Shown: positions 17,102 to 25,752 of the stretch, in pieces
How the letters are laid out: each line of letters opens with the position of its first letter
How positions within the stretch are numbered: the stretch's first letter is position 1
NCBI RefSeq assembly: GCF_042653925.1
Contig: NZ_JBHSFQ010000012.1
Span: 100,500-164,499, forward strand
Source of the DNA: Nocardiopsis_B mangrovi
Lineage (GTDB): Bacteria; Actinomycetota; Actinomycetes; Streptosporangiales; Streptosporangiaceae
Length of the DNA stretch: 64,000 bases
Direction of reading: 5' to 3'
Position numbers and translations under genes: made by a program
Notes under the pieces: generated by a model
Told to the model about the DNA's origin: nothing
The model's database searches: none
The model's input: the letters and a program-made list of their open reading frames with translations, nothing else

Positions 17102-17133
17102 GAACGTGTCCTTCGGGCCAGGTAGGAACGTGT
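17102..17133 (-). repeat. Direct repeat ACACGTTC upstream of the XRE gene
   Basis: On the minus strand ACACGTTC occurs at 17126-17133 and again at 17102-17109, 24 bases apart, 58-90 bases before the XRE start. Spacing near two helical turns fits a dimeric or cooperative regulator, perhaps the XRE protein itself. Confidence 0.4.
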
Positions 17134-17328
17134 ATCGCACGGGAGCAGGTGCGGGCCCCGTTGCGAGCGACCGTGGACGCGCGCCGCCCGAGTCACTCGA
17201 ACCGAGTCAGGACCACGTTCGCCGGTGCCGCGTCGCGAGAGGCGTGACGCAGCGGGGAAGGACGGTCGGTCGGCCCCTCCCACGTGCGCGAACGCGCGCG
17301 GGTCCGGCTCCCGCTGCCCCCTGGGGGC

Positions 17329-18012
17329 CTACTCGGAGTCGGGCTCGGGCTCCGCCGCCGACGGACGGGGTCCGTCGGGCACCGGCGGGACACCCGGCAG
17401 GGGGCTGGGGCGGTCGGTGCGCAGGCCGTCCAGGACGATCTGGAGGTTGCGGTCCCACTGCCCCCGGTCCGAGCGCATGCCCAGGGTGCGTTCGACGGTC
17501 GCCACGGCCGCCAGCATGAACGGCAGGTCCTCCCAGGCGATATCGGCGCGCATGGCGCCCGCCTCCTGGGCGCGCTCCACCAGCTTGCGCATCCGGATCC
17601 GCAGTTCGGCGAAGGGCCGTTCGAGCAGCAGCGCGCAGTCGCCGCCGAGTGCGTCGTTGATGCCGCAGCTCTCGGTGCGCAGCCGGACGTAGTCCGTGGC
17701 GAACCCGCAGAACGCCGTCCAGGGGTCGGGGTGCTCCAGCGCGCGGTCGGCCTTGTCGACCAGCTCACCCAGGACCTCGCTGAGCACCGCCTCCAGCAGC
17801 ACCTCGCGGGAGGGGACGCGGCGGTAGAAGGTCCCCACCCCCACACCGGCCCGGCGGGCGATCTCGTGGGCGGTGACGTCGACGCCGACCTCGGCGACGG
17901 CCACCCGCGCCGCGGCCACCAGCCGTTCGACGTTGCGCTGCGCATCCAGTCGCGGCCTGCGTCCCGACTCATCTGCCAGCAACCGTTGAACGGCGGTCTG
18001 CGTGACGCTCAT
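17329..18012 (-). CDS. TetR-family transcriptional regulator
   Basis: A 227-residue TetR-type protein. The N-terminal DNA-binding domain reads RNVERLVAAARVAVAEVGVDVTAHEIARRAGVGVGTFYRRVPSREVLLEAVL, near residues 25-75. The rest is helical and should bind a ligand. The last 30 residues are Pro/Asp/Glu-rich. The ATG at 18012 was chosen because it places the helix-turn-helix at normal distance; longer frames run into the divergent gene. It is divergent from the GNAT acetyltransferase gene at 18166. An inverted repeat, GCACGGGTG (18077-18085) with CACCCGTGC (18111-18119), lies in the shared region. Confidence 0.88.
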   Translation of the reverse strand: MSVTQTAVQRLLADESGRRPRLDAQRNVERLVAAARVAVAEVGVDVTAHEIARRAGVGVGTFYRRVPSREVLLEAVLSEVLGELVDKADRALEHPDPWTAFCGFATDYVRLRTESCGINDALGGDCALLLERPFAELRIRMRKLVERAQEAGAMRADIAWEDLPFMLAAVATVERTLGMRSDRGQWDRNLQIVLDGLRTDRPSPLPGVPPVPDGPRPSAAEPEPDSE

Positions 18013-18165
18013 GCGCGGGATTCTACAGCCGCGACGTTTCCGCGCCCGGTGACGATGCCCACGTTGCAACGGGTGAGCACGGGTGGCACACCCCGCTGTC
18101 CGCTCCTCGACACCCGTGCCGCCCCGGGGCAGCATGGGTCCGCGACCCCGCCTTGAGGAGGAGCG

Positions 18166-18750
18166 ATGACGATCCACACCGCGACCGAGCGCATGCTGCT
18201 GCGCCGCTTCACGCCCGACGACCTCGGCCTGCTCGTGGAACTGGACTCCGACCCGCTCGTCATGCACCACATCAACGGCGGGTTCCCGACCCCGCCCGAG
18301 GTGGTCCGCGACAAGGTGCTACCGCGGATCCTGGGCTACTACGAGCGCTACGAGCGGCTGGGCTTCTGGGCGGCCGTCGACCCGGCGCGCGCGGAGTTCC
18401 TGGGCTGGTTCCACTTCCGTCCGCCCACGACCGCCCCGCCCGGCGCCACCGGCACCGCCGAACTCGGCTACCGCCTGCGCCGCGCGGCGTGGGGCCGGGG
18501 CTATGCCGCCGAAGGGGCACGCGCGCTGATCCGCACCGGCTTCACCGACCCCGGTCTGCACCGCGTCACGGCGATCACCCGGGCCACCCACTCAGCCTCC
18601 CGCCGGGTCATGGAGAAGTCCGGGCTGTCCTTCCGCCGTGTCGCCCCCGATTCCGGGGGCGACATCGTGGAGTACGCACTCGACCGCACCGCCTGGGCGC
18701 GGAGGGTCGACGGGCACGGCGCCCGTGACACGCCCGCCACCGGGCCGTAA
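18166..18750 (+). CDS. GNAT-family N-acetyltransferase (RimJ/RimL type)
   Basis: The 194-residue protein fits the RimJ-like acetyltransferases: opening TERMLLRRFTPDDLGLLVELDSDP, then ELGYRLRRAAWGRGYAAEGARALIRTGF, which is the acetyl-CoA-binding motif A (R-x-x-G-x-G/A), followed by RVTAITRATHSASRRVMEKSGLSF. It should move an acetyl group from acetyl-CoA to an amine of a protein or small molecule. A very good GAGGAGGAGCG site precedes the ATG. It is divergent from a TetR gene that may control it. The acceptor cannot be told. Confidence 0.88.
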   Translation: MTIHTATERMLLRRFTPDDLGLLVELDSDPLVMHHINGGFPTPPEVVRDKVLPRILGYYERYERLGFWAAVDPARAEFLGWFHFRPPTTAPPGATGTAELGYRLRRAAWGRGYAAEGARALIRTGFTDPGLHRVTAITRATHSASRRVMEKSGLSFRRVAPDSGGDIVEYALDRTAWARRVDGHGARDTPATGP

Positions 18751-18855
18751 GGCGGCGCCGGCGGTGCGGAGCCGCTCGACCCCGCACCGCCGGCGCGAAG
18801 GGGATCCGGAGCGCGCTGCTGCGGCCATCGAAGGCCGTGGCCGGCGACCGCAGAG

Positions 18856-18882
18856 CCACCTTTATGACGTAGATCATATTTG
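18856..18882. repeat. Copy 1 of a dispersed 27-base intergenic element
   Basis: The segment CCACCTTTATGACGTAGATC plus seven further bases matches 28430-28456 at 23 of 27 positions. Both copies are intergenic, on the same strand, and unusually AT-rich. Here it lies between the GNAT gene and the GntR gene. Confidence 0.5.
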
Positions 18883-19068
18883 CTCTTCTCTTCCGCGCCA
18901 CCCCTCCGGCAGGGAGGCAGGCGGGCCGTGCCGATCGGCGCGGGCCGGGCACGAAGGACCGCACACCCCACCGCCGGAGCGGGCGCGGGGCGGCTGCGGC
19001 CGGTGGCCTGTCCAGTGGGAGGGCTAATCTGTGTAGACGACATCGCGTCCGCGAAGGAGCCCACGCGC

Positions 19069-19776
19069 GTGCCACCCCAGTCCCGCCCCCGCCCCATCGT
19101 CCGGCCCCGCCTGTACGAGCAGCTGGTCGAGCGGCTCTGCGAATACATGCGCGACGCCGGGCTGCGGCCCGGCGACCGCCTCCCACCCGAACGCGAACTC
19201 GCCGCGTCGTTGCAGGTCAGCCGGGTGTCGGTGAGTCAGGCCCTGGTCGCCCTCGAGGTACAGGGCATCATCGAGGTCCGGCACGGTGACGGCGCGATCA
19301 TCCGCCGCACCGTCACCGAGGACCGCGTCCTCGCACTGCTGCGCGACCGCGACAACCGCCGGGCCGAGATCATCGAGGCGCGCCAGGCGCTGGAGGTCAA
19401 GCTCGCCGAACTCGCGGCCGAGCGCCGCACCGCCGCCGACCTCGCCGCGATCGACGACGCGCTGGAGCTGATGCGCGGGGAGGTCGCCCGCGGCGAGCGC
19501 GGGGTCGCCGGCGACGAACGCTTCCACGCCGCCATCACCCACGCGGCGCGCTCCCGCCTGCTGGAGCGGATGATGGCCGAGATCTCCTCGATGATCATGG
19601 AGACCCGGGTGGAGTCGCTGTCCCAGCCGGAGCGGCCGTCTGCGTCGCTGGCCGGCCACGAGCGCATCGCCGAGGCCATCCGCGCGGGCGACCCCCAGGA
19701 CGCCGCCGACGCCATGCGCGCCCATCTCGCGCTCGTCTCCAGCGTCCCCACGCTCCCGGGCGCCACCGCGCCCTGA
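19069..19776 (+). CDS. GntR-family regulator, FadR/FCD subgroup
   Basis: A 235-residue regulator. The winged helix is at the N-terminus (PRLYEQLVERLCEYMRDAGLRPGDRLPPERELAASLQVSRVSVSQALVALEVQGIIEVRHGDGAIIRR) and is followed by an all-helical FCD domain with the usual metal-binding spacing (ALEVKLAELAAE, DERFHAAITHAARSRLLERMM, LAGHERIAEAIRAGDPQDAADAMRAHL). FCD proteins respond to organic acids. The GTG at 19069 has GAAGGAG eight to nine bases before it. A GTGTAGAC element at 19031 overlaps the probable promoter and resembles the operator of the second GntR at 45202. It is convergent with the aldehyde oxidoreductase operon, so its target is not obvious. Confidence 0.9.
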   Translation: MPPQSRPRPIVRPRLYEQLVERLCEYMRDAGLRPGDRLPPERELAASLQVSRVSVSQALVALEVQGIIEVRHGDGAIIRRTVTEDRVLALLRDRDNRRAEIIEARQALEVKLAELAAERRTAADLAAIDDALELMRGEVARGERGVAGDERFHAAITHAARSRLLERMMAEISSMIMETRVESLSQPERPSASLAGHERIAEAIRAGDPQDAADAMRAHLALVSSVPTLPGATAP

Positions 19777-19795
19777 CCCCGGGCCTCATCGGGCC

Positions 19796-21868
19796 TCAGC
19801 CCACGAACCGGTCGGCCGTGAGCGGCAGGTCGCGTACCCGCACCCCCGTGGCGTGGTAGGCGGCGTTGGCGATGGCCGCCGCCGCGCCCACGATGCCGAT
19901 CTCGCCGATCCCCTTGGACCCCATGGGGTTGACGTGCGGGTCCTCCTCATCCACCCACACCGCCTCGATCGCCCCGATGTCGGCGTTGGCGGCGATGTGG
20001 TACTCGGCGAAGTCCTGGTTGACGATGTGCCCGAACCGCGGGTCGCGCACCCCCTGCTCGTGCAGCGCCATCGACACCCCCATCGACATACCGCCGATGA
20101 ACTGGGAGCGCGCCGTGCGCGCGTTGATGATGCGCCCCGCGGCGAACACGCCCAGCATGCGCGGCACCCGCACCTCCCCCGTGGTCCCGTTCACCCGGAC
20201 CTCCGCGAACTGGGCCCCGAACGCGTGCATCGCGTACTGCTCCCGGGCGGTGTTCTCCCGGACCTCGCCCCGCGCCTCGTCGCCCTCGGCCGGGTCCGTG
20301 CCGTGCTGGTCGCGAAACGCCTTGGCGGCCTCCACGATCGCGGTCCCCCAGCAGGTGGTTCCCGAGGAGCCTCCGGCGACCGACGCCCACGGCAGCGAGG
20401 AGTCGCCGATGTGCAGGTCGACCCGGCCCACGGGAACCCGCAGCGCGTCGGCCGCGATCTGGGTCAGCGCCGTCCACGCCCCCGTCCCCAGGTCGACCGC
20501 GCCGATCAGGACCCGGTAGCGCCCGTCGGCGCCGAACCGCACCACCGCCGCCGACCCGGGGAACCCGATCACCGGGTAGATCGAGCCGGCCACCCCGACG
20601 CCGACCTGCCAGCCGCCCTCGCGGCGGCTGGCCGGCAGCGGATCGCGGTCGGCCCAGCCGAACCGCCGCGCCCCCTCGCGCAGGCAGGCGGCCAGGTTGC
20701 GGGAGGAGAACGGCTTGCCGGAGTCGGGGTCGACGGCGGTGTCGTTGCGGATCCGGAACTCCACGGGGTCGATCCCGCAGGTCTCGGCCAGCTCGTCGAT
20801 GGCCGACTCCAGCGCGTACATCCCCGGGCACTCCCCTGGTGCCCGCATCCACGAGGTCACCGGCACGTCGAGCGCGGCCATCCGCTGCGCCAGGCGCCGG
20901 TTGGCCGCCGGGTACATGTTGCGCACCGGGGTGGTGCACTGCTCCACGAACTCCTTGACCCGCGAGGACTGCTCCCACGCCTCGTGGTCGATGACGGTGA
21001 TGCGCCCGTCGGCCCCCGCGGCCAGCCGCAGCCGCTGAAGGGTCGGGGTCCGGTACCCGGCCAGGGCGAACATGTGCCGCCGGGTGAGCGCGAGCTTCAC
21101 CGGCCGGCCCGGGACCGCGCGCGCCGCCAGCACCGCCAGCACCAGGTGGGCGTGCACCGTCCCCTTCGACCCGAATCCGCCGCCCACGTGCGGCGCCATC
21201 ACCCGCACCCGTTCGAGGTCCAGCCCGAACAGCTGCGCCAGGGTCTCCCGCACCGCGTGTACCGACTGCGTGGACTCGTAGACGGTGAGCCCGTCGCCCT
21301 CCCACACCGCGACGGTGGTCAGCGGCTCCATGGGGTTGTTGTACTCCGGCGGCGTGGTGTAGGTCGCGTCGATGGTGAAGGGCGCCGACGCGAAGGCGCC
21401 GTCCACGTCGCCGCGCACGTCGTCCTCGCCCGGGTCCGGGATGGGCGGCGGCCCGCCGCCCCCCTCCCGCAGCTCCACCTCGTGCGGCCACTCCTCGTAG
21501 GCGACCTCGATGAGTCCGGCCGCCTGCCGGGCGGCCTCCGGGGTCTCGGCGACCACCGCGCCGATCAGCTGGCCGCGGAACGCGATCTCGTCGCCCTGGA
21601 GCACGTCCAGCTCGCCGTCGCCGATGTCGGCCGTGCGCACGGCCGTGGCCGCCGTGACCACCGCGAGGACGCCCTCGACGTTCTCGGCCGCCCCGGTCTC
21701 CACGGCGACCACGCGCCCGCGCGTGATCGCCGACAGCACCGGGGCGACGTAGGCGGGGTGCTCCACCGGCTGGTCATAGGCGTAGGTGGCGGCCCCGGTG
21801 ACCTTCGCCCGGCCGTCCAGCCGCTCGATGCCCGCCCCCACCGCGCGGGTGCGCAAGAGCCCGATCAT
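19796..21868 (-). CDS. paoC: Molybdenum-binding subunit of PaoABC/xanthine dehydrogenase-type aldehyde oxidoreductase
   Basis: The 690-residue large subunit carries the molybdopterin cytosine dinucleotide-type active site of the xanthine oxidase family. Typical stretches are GAGIERLDGRAKVTGAATYAYD at the start, VHAVRETLAQLFGLDLERVRVMAPHVGGGFGSKG, MRAPGECPGMYALESAIDELA, and near the end NPMGSKGIGEIGIVGAAAAIANAAYHATG with the conserved GxxE Glu. The ATG at 21868 has GAGGAGGAG and overlaps the FAD-subunit stop by four bases, so the three subunits are one operon. Sequence and gene order match PaoABC, which oxidises aromatic and aliphatic aldehydes to acids. A xanthine dehydrogenase role is less likely because of the FAD subunit's extra cluster. 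Confidence 0.92.
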   Translation of the reverse strand: MIGLLRTRAVGAGIERLDGRAKVTGAATYAYDQPVEHPAYVAPVLSAITRGRVVAVETGAAENVEGVLAVVTAATAVRTADIGDGELDVLQGDEIAFRGQLIGAVVAETPEAARQAAGLIEVAYEEWPHEVELREGGGGPPPIPDPGEDDVRGDVDGAFASAPFTIDATYTTPPEYNNPMEPLTTVAVWEGDGLTVYESTQSVHAVRETLAQLFGLDLERVRVMAPHVGGGFGSKGTVHAHLVLAVLAARAVPGRPVKLALTRRHMFALAGYRTPTLQRLRLAAGADGRITVIDHEAWEQSSRVKEFVEQCTTPVRNMYPAANRRLAQRMAALDVPVTSWMRAPGECPGMYALESAIDELAETCGIDPVEFRIRNDTAVDPDSGKPFSSRNLAACLREGARRFGWADRDPLPASRREGGWQVGVGVAGSIYPVIGFPGSAAVVRFGADGRYRVLIGAVDLGTGAWTALTQIAADALRVPVGRVDLHIGDSSLPWASVAGGSSGTTCWGTAIVEAAKAFRDQHGTDPAEGDEARGEVRENTAREQYAMHAFGAQFAEVRVNGTTGEVRVPRMLGVFAAGRIINARTARSQFIGGMSMGVSMALHEQGVRDPRFGHIVNQDFAEYHIAANADIGAIEAVWVDEEDPHVNPMGSKGIGEIGIVGAAAAIANAAYHATGVRVRDLPLTADRFVG

Positions 21869-22854
21869 CGCTCCTCCTCTGCGGCGAGGTCGCTCAGCAG
21901 CTCGGTCACCGTGTTGCACAGCATCGGCAGCTTGAACTCGTTGTCGGCCAGCGTGCGCGCCGACGCCAGCTCGATGTCGGCGGCCCGGCGGAACTCCGCC
22001 GCGGTCGCCGGCGCGCCGACCAGCGCGTCCTCGGCGCGGAAGGCCCGCCACGGCTTGTGGGCGACGCCGCCCAGCGCGAGCCGGACGGCGGCCACCCGCC
22101 CCTCTTCCACCCGCAGCACCGCCGCCGCCGATACCAGGGCGAACGCGAACGACGCCCGGTCGCGCACCTTGCGGTAGCCCGACCTGGCGCCCGGGATCGG
22201 CTCGGGCAGCTCGACCGCCGTGATCAGCTCCCCGTGGCGCAGTACGGTGTCGCGCTCCGGCTCAGCGCCCGGCAGCCGGTGCAGCTCCACCAGCGGGATC
22301 CACCGCTCGCCCTCGGGCCCCAGCACGATCACCATCGCGTCCAGGGCGGCCAGGGCGACCGCCATGTCGGAGGGGTGGGTCGCCACGCACGACTCCGACG
22401 CCCCCAGGATGGCGTGGTGGCGGGTGTACCCGCCGATGGCCGAGCAGCCGGAGCCGGGCTCGCGCTTGTTGCAGGGCGTGCTGGTGTCCTGGTAGTAGAC
22501 GCAGCGCGTCCGCTGCATCAGGTTGCCCGCGGTGGTCGCGAGGTTGCGGAGCTGCCCCGAGGCGCCCGCCAGCAGCGCCTCGGAGAGCACCGGGTACTCG
22601 GCGCGGATGCCGGGGTCGGCGGCGAGGTCGCTGTTGCGCACCGTCGCGCCGATGCGCATGCCGCCCCGGGGCAGCGGCTGCACCCGGTCCAGCGGCAGCC
22701 CGCTGACGTCCACCAGCAGCTCAGGGGCTGTCACCCCGAGCTTCATCCGGTCGACGAGGTTGGTCCCGCCGCCCAGGAACTCCGCTCCGGGGCGGCCGGC
22801 CACGGCGGCGACGGCGCCCGTGACGTCGGCGGCGCGCCGGTAGTCGAAGGGCAT
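21865..22854 (-). CDS. paoB: FAD-binding subunit with extra Fe-S cluster motif (PaoB-like)
   Basis: A 329-residue FAD subunit of a molybdo-flavoenzyme. Seen: the FAD loop EFLGGGTNLVDRMKLG (25-40), IGATVRNSDLA, and GNLMQRTRCVYYQDTSTPCNKREPGSGCSAIGG. This last stretch, with C118, C128, C137 and C156, matches the PaoB insertion that holds a [4Fe-4S] cluster, which ordinary xanthine dehydrogenase medium subunits lack. Then ATHPSDMAVALAALDA and YRKVRDRASFAFALVSAAAVL follow as usual. It overlaps the large subunit by four bases and the 2Fe-2S subunit by one. Electrons should pass Mo to 2Fe-2S to FAD. Confidence 0.93.
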   Translation of the reverse strand: MPFDYRRAADVTGAVAAVAGRPGAEFLGGGTNLVDRMKLGVTAPELLVDVSGLPLDRVQPLPRGGMRIGATVRNSDLAADPGIRAEYPVLSEALLAGASGQLRNLATTAGNLMQRTRCVYYQDTSTPCNKREPGSGCSAIGGYTRHHAILGASESCVATHPSDMAVALAALDAMVIVLGPEGERWIPLVELHRLPGAEPERDTVLRHGELITAVELPEPIPGARSGYRKVRDRASFAFALVSAAAVLRVEEGRVAAVRLALGGVAHKPWRAFRAEDALVGAPATAAEFRRAADIELASARTLADNEFKLPMLCNTVTELLSDLAAEEER

Positions 22855-23357
22855 CACTTCGCCACCTGCTCGATCGCGTCGACGATGTTGGTGTAGGCCC
22901 CGCACCGGCAGAGGTTGCCGCTCATTCGCTCACTGATCTCGGCGCGCCCGGCCTGGACGGGCGCGGTGAGGTCCCTGGTGGCGTGGCTGGGCCAGCCCCG
23001 CTCCAGCTCGTCCAGCACGCCCACGGCCGAGCAGATCTGGCCCGGCGTGCAGAATCCGCACTGGAACCCGTCGTGGTCCAGGAACGCCTGCTGCACCGGG
23101 TGGAGCCGGCCGCCGTCGGCCAGCCCCGCGGCGGTCGTGACCTCCGCGCCGTCGTGGGAGACGGCGAAGGTGAGGCAGCTGACGATACGGCGGCCCTCCA
23201 GCAGTACCGTGCACGAGCCGCACTGGCCGTGGTCGCACCCCTTCTTGGGGGCGACCACGCCGAGCCGGTCGCGCAGCGCGTCCAGCAGCGTGGTGCGCGT
23301 GTCCACGCGCACCGGACGGTCCTCGCCGTCCACCCGCAGCGTGATGTCGACCTCCAT
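22854..23357 (-). CDS. paoA: 2Fe-2S subunit of the aldehyde oxidoreductase (PaoA-like)
   Basis: The 167-residue small subunit has both cluster domains: the ferredoxin-like set KKGCDHGQCGSCTVLLEGRRIVSC and the helical set FQCGFCTPGQIC ... NLCRCGAYTNI. It passes electrons from the molybdenum centre to FAD. E. coli PaoA carries a twin-arginine signal; here the protein begins directly with VDITLRVDGEDRPVRVDTRTTLLDALRD, so this complex is probably cytoplasmic. It is the first gene of the three-gene operon, with coupled one-base and four-base overlaps downstream. No dedicated XdhC/PaoD chaperone gene is seen next to it. Confidence 0.94.
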   Translation of the reverse strand: MEVDITLRVDGEDRPVRVDTRTTLLDALRDRLGVVAPKKGCDHGQCGSCTVLLEGRRIVSCLTFAVSHDGAEVTTAAGLADGGRLHPVQQAFLDHDGFQCGFCTPGQICSAVGVLDELERGWPSHATRDLTAPVQAGRAEISERMSGNLCRCGAYTNIVDAIEQVAK

Positions 23358-23481
23358 CGCCTCGCACCCCCTGGAGCCGCAGTCATGGTCCGGGCAACCA
23401 CTGACCCGGCGCCGCGCGGCTAAACCCGGTCGCGGCGGCGCCGGGACCGTGCGTGCGGGGCCGCGGGCGGGCTGCCGGCGG

Positions 23482-23940
23482 TCACCCGCCCCCGGCGACC
23501 GCCGCGCCGGCGACCTCTCTGATCCGGGCGCGCAACCAGGCGACCTGCCCCGATGTCTCGGCGCGGCACCGGGCCACCACCTCCGCCAGCTCGGCGTCGC
23601 CCGCCGCCTGTGCGGCGCGGTCGGCGATGGTCCAGGAGATCTCGCAGTCGGCGGCGAGCAGGTAGAGGGCGTGCAGGTCCCGCAGCAGGCCGATCCCGCC
23701 GCCGTGCGGGCCGGCGAAGGCCGCCGCCCCGGCGTGCTCCACGCCGCCGGAGGCGTCCCGCAGGTGCCGGCGGGCGAACGCGTCGATGCTGCGGGCGTGG
23801 TCGTCGCACTCCCGGGCCATGCGCGCGCAGACGTGGGCGACGCCGGCGTCGGCGGGATGGTGGCGGCCCACCGCCACCAGCGCCTTGCCCAGCCCCGTCT
23901 CGATCCGCGAGAGAACGGCCAGATAGTGGTCGAGGTACAC
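23482..23940 (-). CDS. Small all-helical protein of unknown function
   Basis: A 152-residue protein that I do not recognise. It is rich in Ala and looks like a four-helix bundle: YLDHYLAVLSRIETGLGKALVAVG, GVAHVCARMARECDDHARSIDAFARRHL, GIGLLRDLHALYLLAADCEISWTIADRAAQAA, and AELAEVVARCRAETSGQVAWLRARIREVAG. Acidic and His residues such as ECDDH recall ferritin-like bundles, but the spacing is not the ferritin ExxH. I prefer the GTG at 23940, seven bases after GGGAGG, over the GTG at 23946. It lies 124 bases upstream of the paoA gene on the same strand and may be co-transcribed with the oxidoreductase. Confidence 0.6.
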   Translation of the reverse strand: MYLDHYLAVLSRIETGLGKALVAVGRHHPADAGVAHVCARMARECDDHARSIDAFARRHLRDASGGVEHAGAAAFAGPHGGGIGLLRDLHALYLLAADCEISWTIADRAAQAAGDAELAEVVARCRAETSGQVAWLRARIREVAGAAVAGGG

Positions 23941-24162
23941 GCTCACCCCTCCCCCCGGCCGGGCGTGCGCGGCCGCCGGCACGCCCGCGCCGCGCGGGGG
24001 CGCGCGCCGGGCCGGCGCCCCGCGCCGTGGAGCGGGGCATCCGGGCCGGCGCGGGGCCGCGGCGGATCGGGCGGCGGATGGACGTCCATACCGCCACCGC
24101 TGCCCCGCGGCGCGGCGGTCCATGCGCGCCGGCTCACGGCGGCGGACCGCACCCGCTTCCCC

Positions 24163-24200
24163 GCCCGCCCGCGCGGCGGCGGGCCGCCGCGCGGGCGGGC
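24163..24200 (-). terminator. Long GC hairpin after the aldehyde dehydrogenase gene
   Basis: An 18-base arm (24163-24180) and its exact inverted copy (24183-24200) meet almost without a loop, 17 bases past the ALDH stop on the minus strand. It is the clear end of that transcription unit. Confidence 0.75.
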
Positions 24201-24216
24201 TGTCAGCGCGCGCGGG

Positions 24217-25752
24217 TCACAGGAAGTTCACACCCTGGGCCAAAGGGAGCTCGCCCGAGTGGTTGACCGTGTTGGTGGCGCGGCGCATATAGGCGCGCCA
24301 CGCGTCCGAGCCCGACTCGCGTCCGCCCCCGGTCTCCTTCTCGCCGCCGAAGGCGCCGCCGATCTCCGCACCCGAGGTGCCGATGTTGACGTTCGCGATG
24401 CCGCAGTCGGCTCCGTCGGCCGCCAGGAACCGCTCGGCCTCGCGCTGGTCCTGGGTGAACACCGAGCCCGACAGCCCCTGCGGCACTCCGTTGTGCAGCG
24501 CCACCGCCTCGTCGAAGTCCCGGTAGGTCAGCACGTAGAGGATCGGCGCGAAGGTCTCGTCCCGCACGATGTCGGTCTGCGCGGGCATCCGCACCACCGC
24601 GGGCTCCACGTAGTACGCGTCGGGGGCCTCCTTCTCCAGGCACCTGGCGCCGCCGGCGAGCACGGTGCCGCCGTCGGCGGCGGCCCGGTCGAGGGCCGCG
24701 CGCATCGCGTCGTAGGCGCCCTCGCCGATCAGCGGGCCCACCAGGGTCGCGTCGTCGAAGGGGTCGCCGATGCGCTCGGCGAGCCGCCCGTAGGCCGCCA
24801 CGACCCGGTCCAGGAAGGCGTCGGCGACGTCCTCGTGGACGATCAGCCGCCGCTGGGTGGTGCACCGCTGCCCGGCCGTGCCCGCCGCCCCGAACACCAC
24901 CCCGCGGGTGGCGAGGTCCAGATCGGCCGAGGGCGCCACGACAGCGGCGTTGTTGCCGCCGAGTTCCAGCAGGCAGCGCCCGAACCGGGCCGCCACACGG
25001 GGCGCGACCTCGCGTCCCATGCGCACCGACCCCGTGGCGCTGACCAGCGCCACCCGGGGGTCGTCGGCCAGTGCCGCGCCGGTCTCGCGCCCGCCCGGCA
25101 CCAGGCGGTGGACGTCGGCCGGGGCCCCGGTGTCGGCGGCGGCCCGCGCCAGCAGCGCGTGGCAGGCCAGCGCGGTCATCGGGGCCGCCTCAGACGGCTT
25201 CCACACCACGGTGTCGCCGCACACCAGCGCGATCGCGGTGTTCCACGACCACACCGCCACCGGGAAGTTGAACGCCGTGACGACGCCGACCACGCCCAGC
25301 GGATGCCAGGTCTCCATCAACCGGTGCCCCGGGCGCTCCGAGGGCATGGTCCGCCCGTAGAGCTGGCGGGACAGCCCCACCGCGAAGTCGCAGACGTCGA
25401 TCATCTCCTGCACCTCGCCCAGCGCCTCGGAGCGGATCTTGCCCGCCTCGATGGTCACCAGGTCGGCCAGGTCCGACTTGTGCGCGCGCAGCAGCTCGCC
25501 GAGCCGGCGCACCAGCTCGCCCCGCTGCGGCGCCGGCGTGTCGCGCCAGGAGTCGCGGAAGGCGGCGTGCGCGGCGCCGACGGCCGCGCCGACCCCCTCG
25601 GGATCGGTCGCGGGCACCCCGAAGAGCACCCCGCCCGTGAGGGGGGTGCGGCCCGGCAGCCCGGCGGCGTCGTCGACCGGCTCGGCGCCGCAGCGGGCGA
25701 GTGCGGCCGTGGCGCGCTCACGCAGCAGGTCAGTGGTGGGGAGGGTGGTCAT
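24217..25752 (-). CDS. ALDH7-type aldehyde dehydrogenase (L-piperideine-6-carboxylate dehydrogenase-like)
   Basis: A 511-residue NAD(P)-dependent aldehyde dehydrogenase. Its features point to the ALDH7/antiquitin group: HPLGVVGVVTAFNFPVAVWSWNTAIALVCGDTVVWKPSEAAP, LELGGNNAAVVAPSADLDLA with the general-base Glu, FGAAGTAGQRCTTQRRLIVHE with the catalytic Cys, and the end section GIANVNIGTSGAEIGGAFGGEKETGGGRESGSDAWRAYMRR. Members oxidise alpha-aminoadipate semialdehyde (in equilibrium with piperideine-6-carboxylate) in lysine breakdown; in some actinomycetes the same step feeds beta-lactam synthesis. No lysine aminotransferase or dehydrogenase gene is adjacent, so the precise pathway is open. The ATG at 25752 gives the expected N-terminus. 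Confidence 0.88.
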   Translation of the reverse strand: MTTLPTTDLLRERATAALARCGAEPVDDAAGLPGRTPLTGGVLFGVPATDPEGVGAAVGAAHAAFRDSWRDTPAPQRGELVRRLGELLRAHKSDLADLVTIEAGKIRSEALGEVQEMIDVCDFAVGLSRQLYGRTMPSERPGHRLMETWHPLGVVGVVTAFNFPVAVWSWNTAIALVCGDTVVWKPSEAAPMTALACHALLARAAADTGAPADVHRLVPGGRETGAALADDPRVALVSATGSVRMGREVAPRVAARFGRCLLELGGNNAAVVAPSADLDLATRGVVFGAAGTAGQRCTTQRRLIVHEDVADAFLDRVVAAYGRLAERIGDPFDDATLVGPLIGEGAYDAMRAALDRAAADGGTVLAGGARCLEKEAPDAYYVEPAVVRMPAQTDIVRDETFAPILYVLTYRDFDEAVALHNGVPQGLSGSVFTQDQREAERFLAADGADCGIANVNIGTSGAEIGGAFGGEKETGGGRESGSDAWRAYMRRATNTVNHSGELPLAQGVNFL

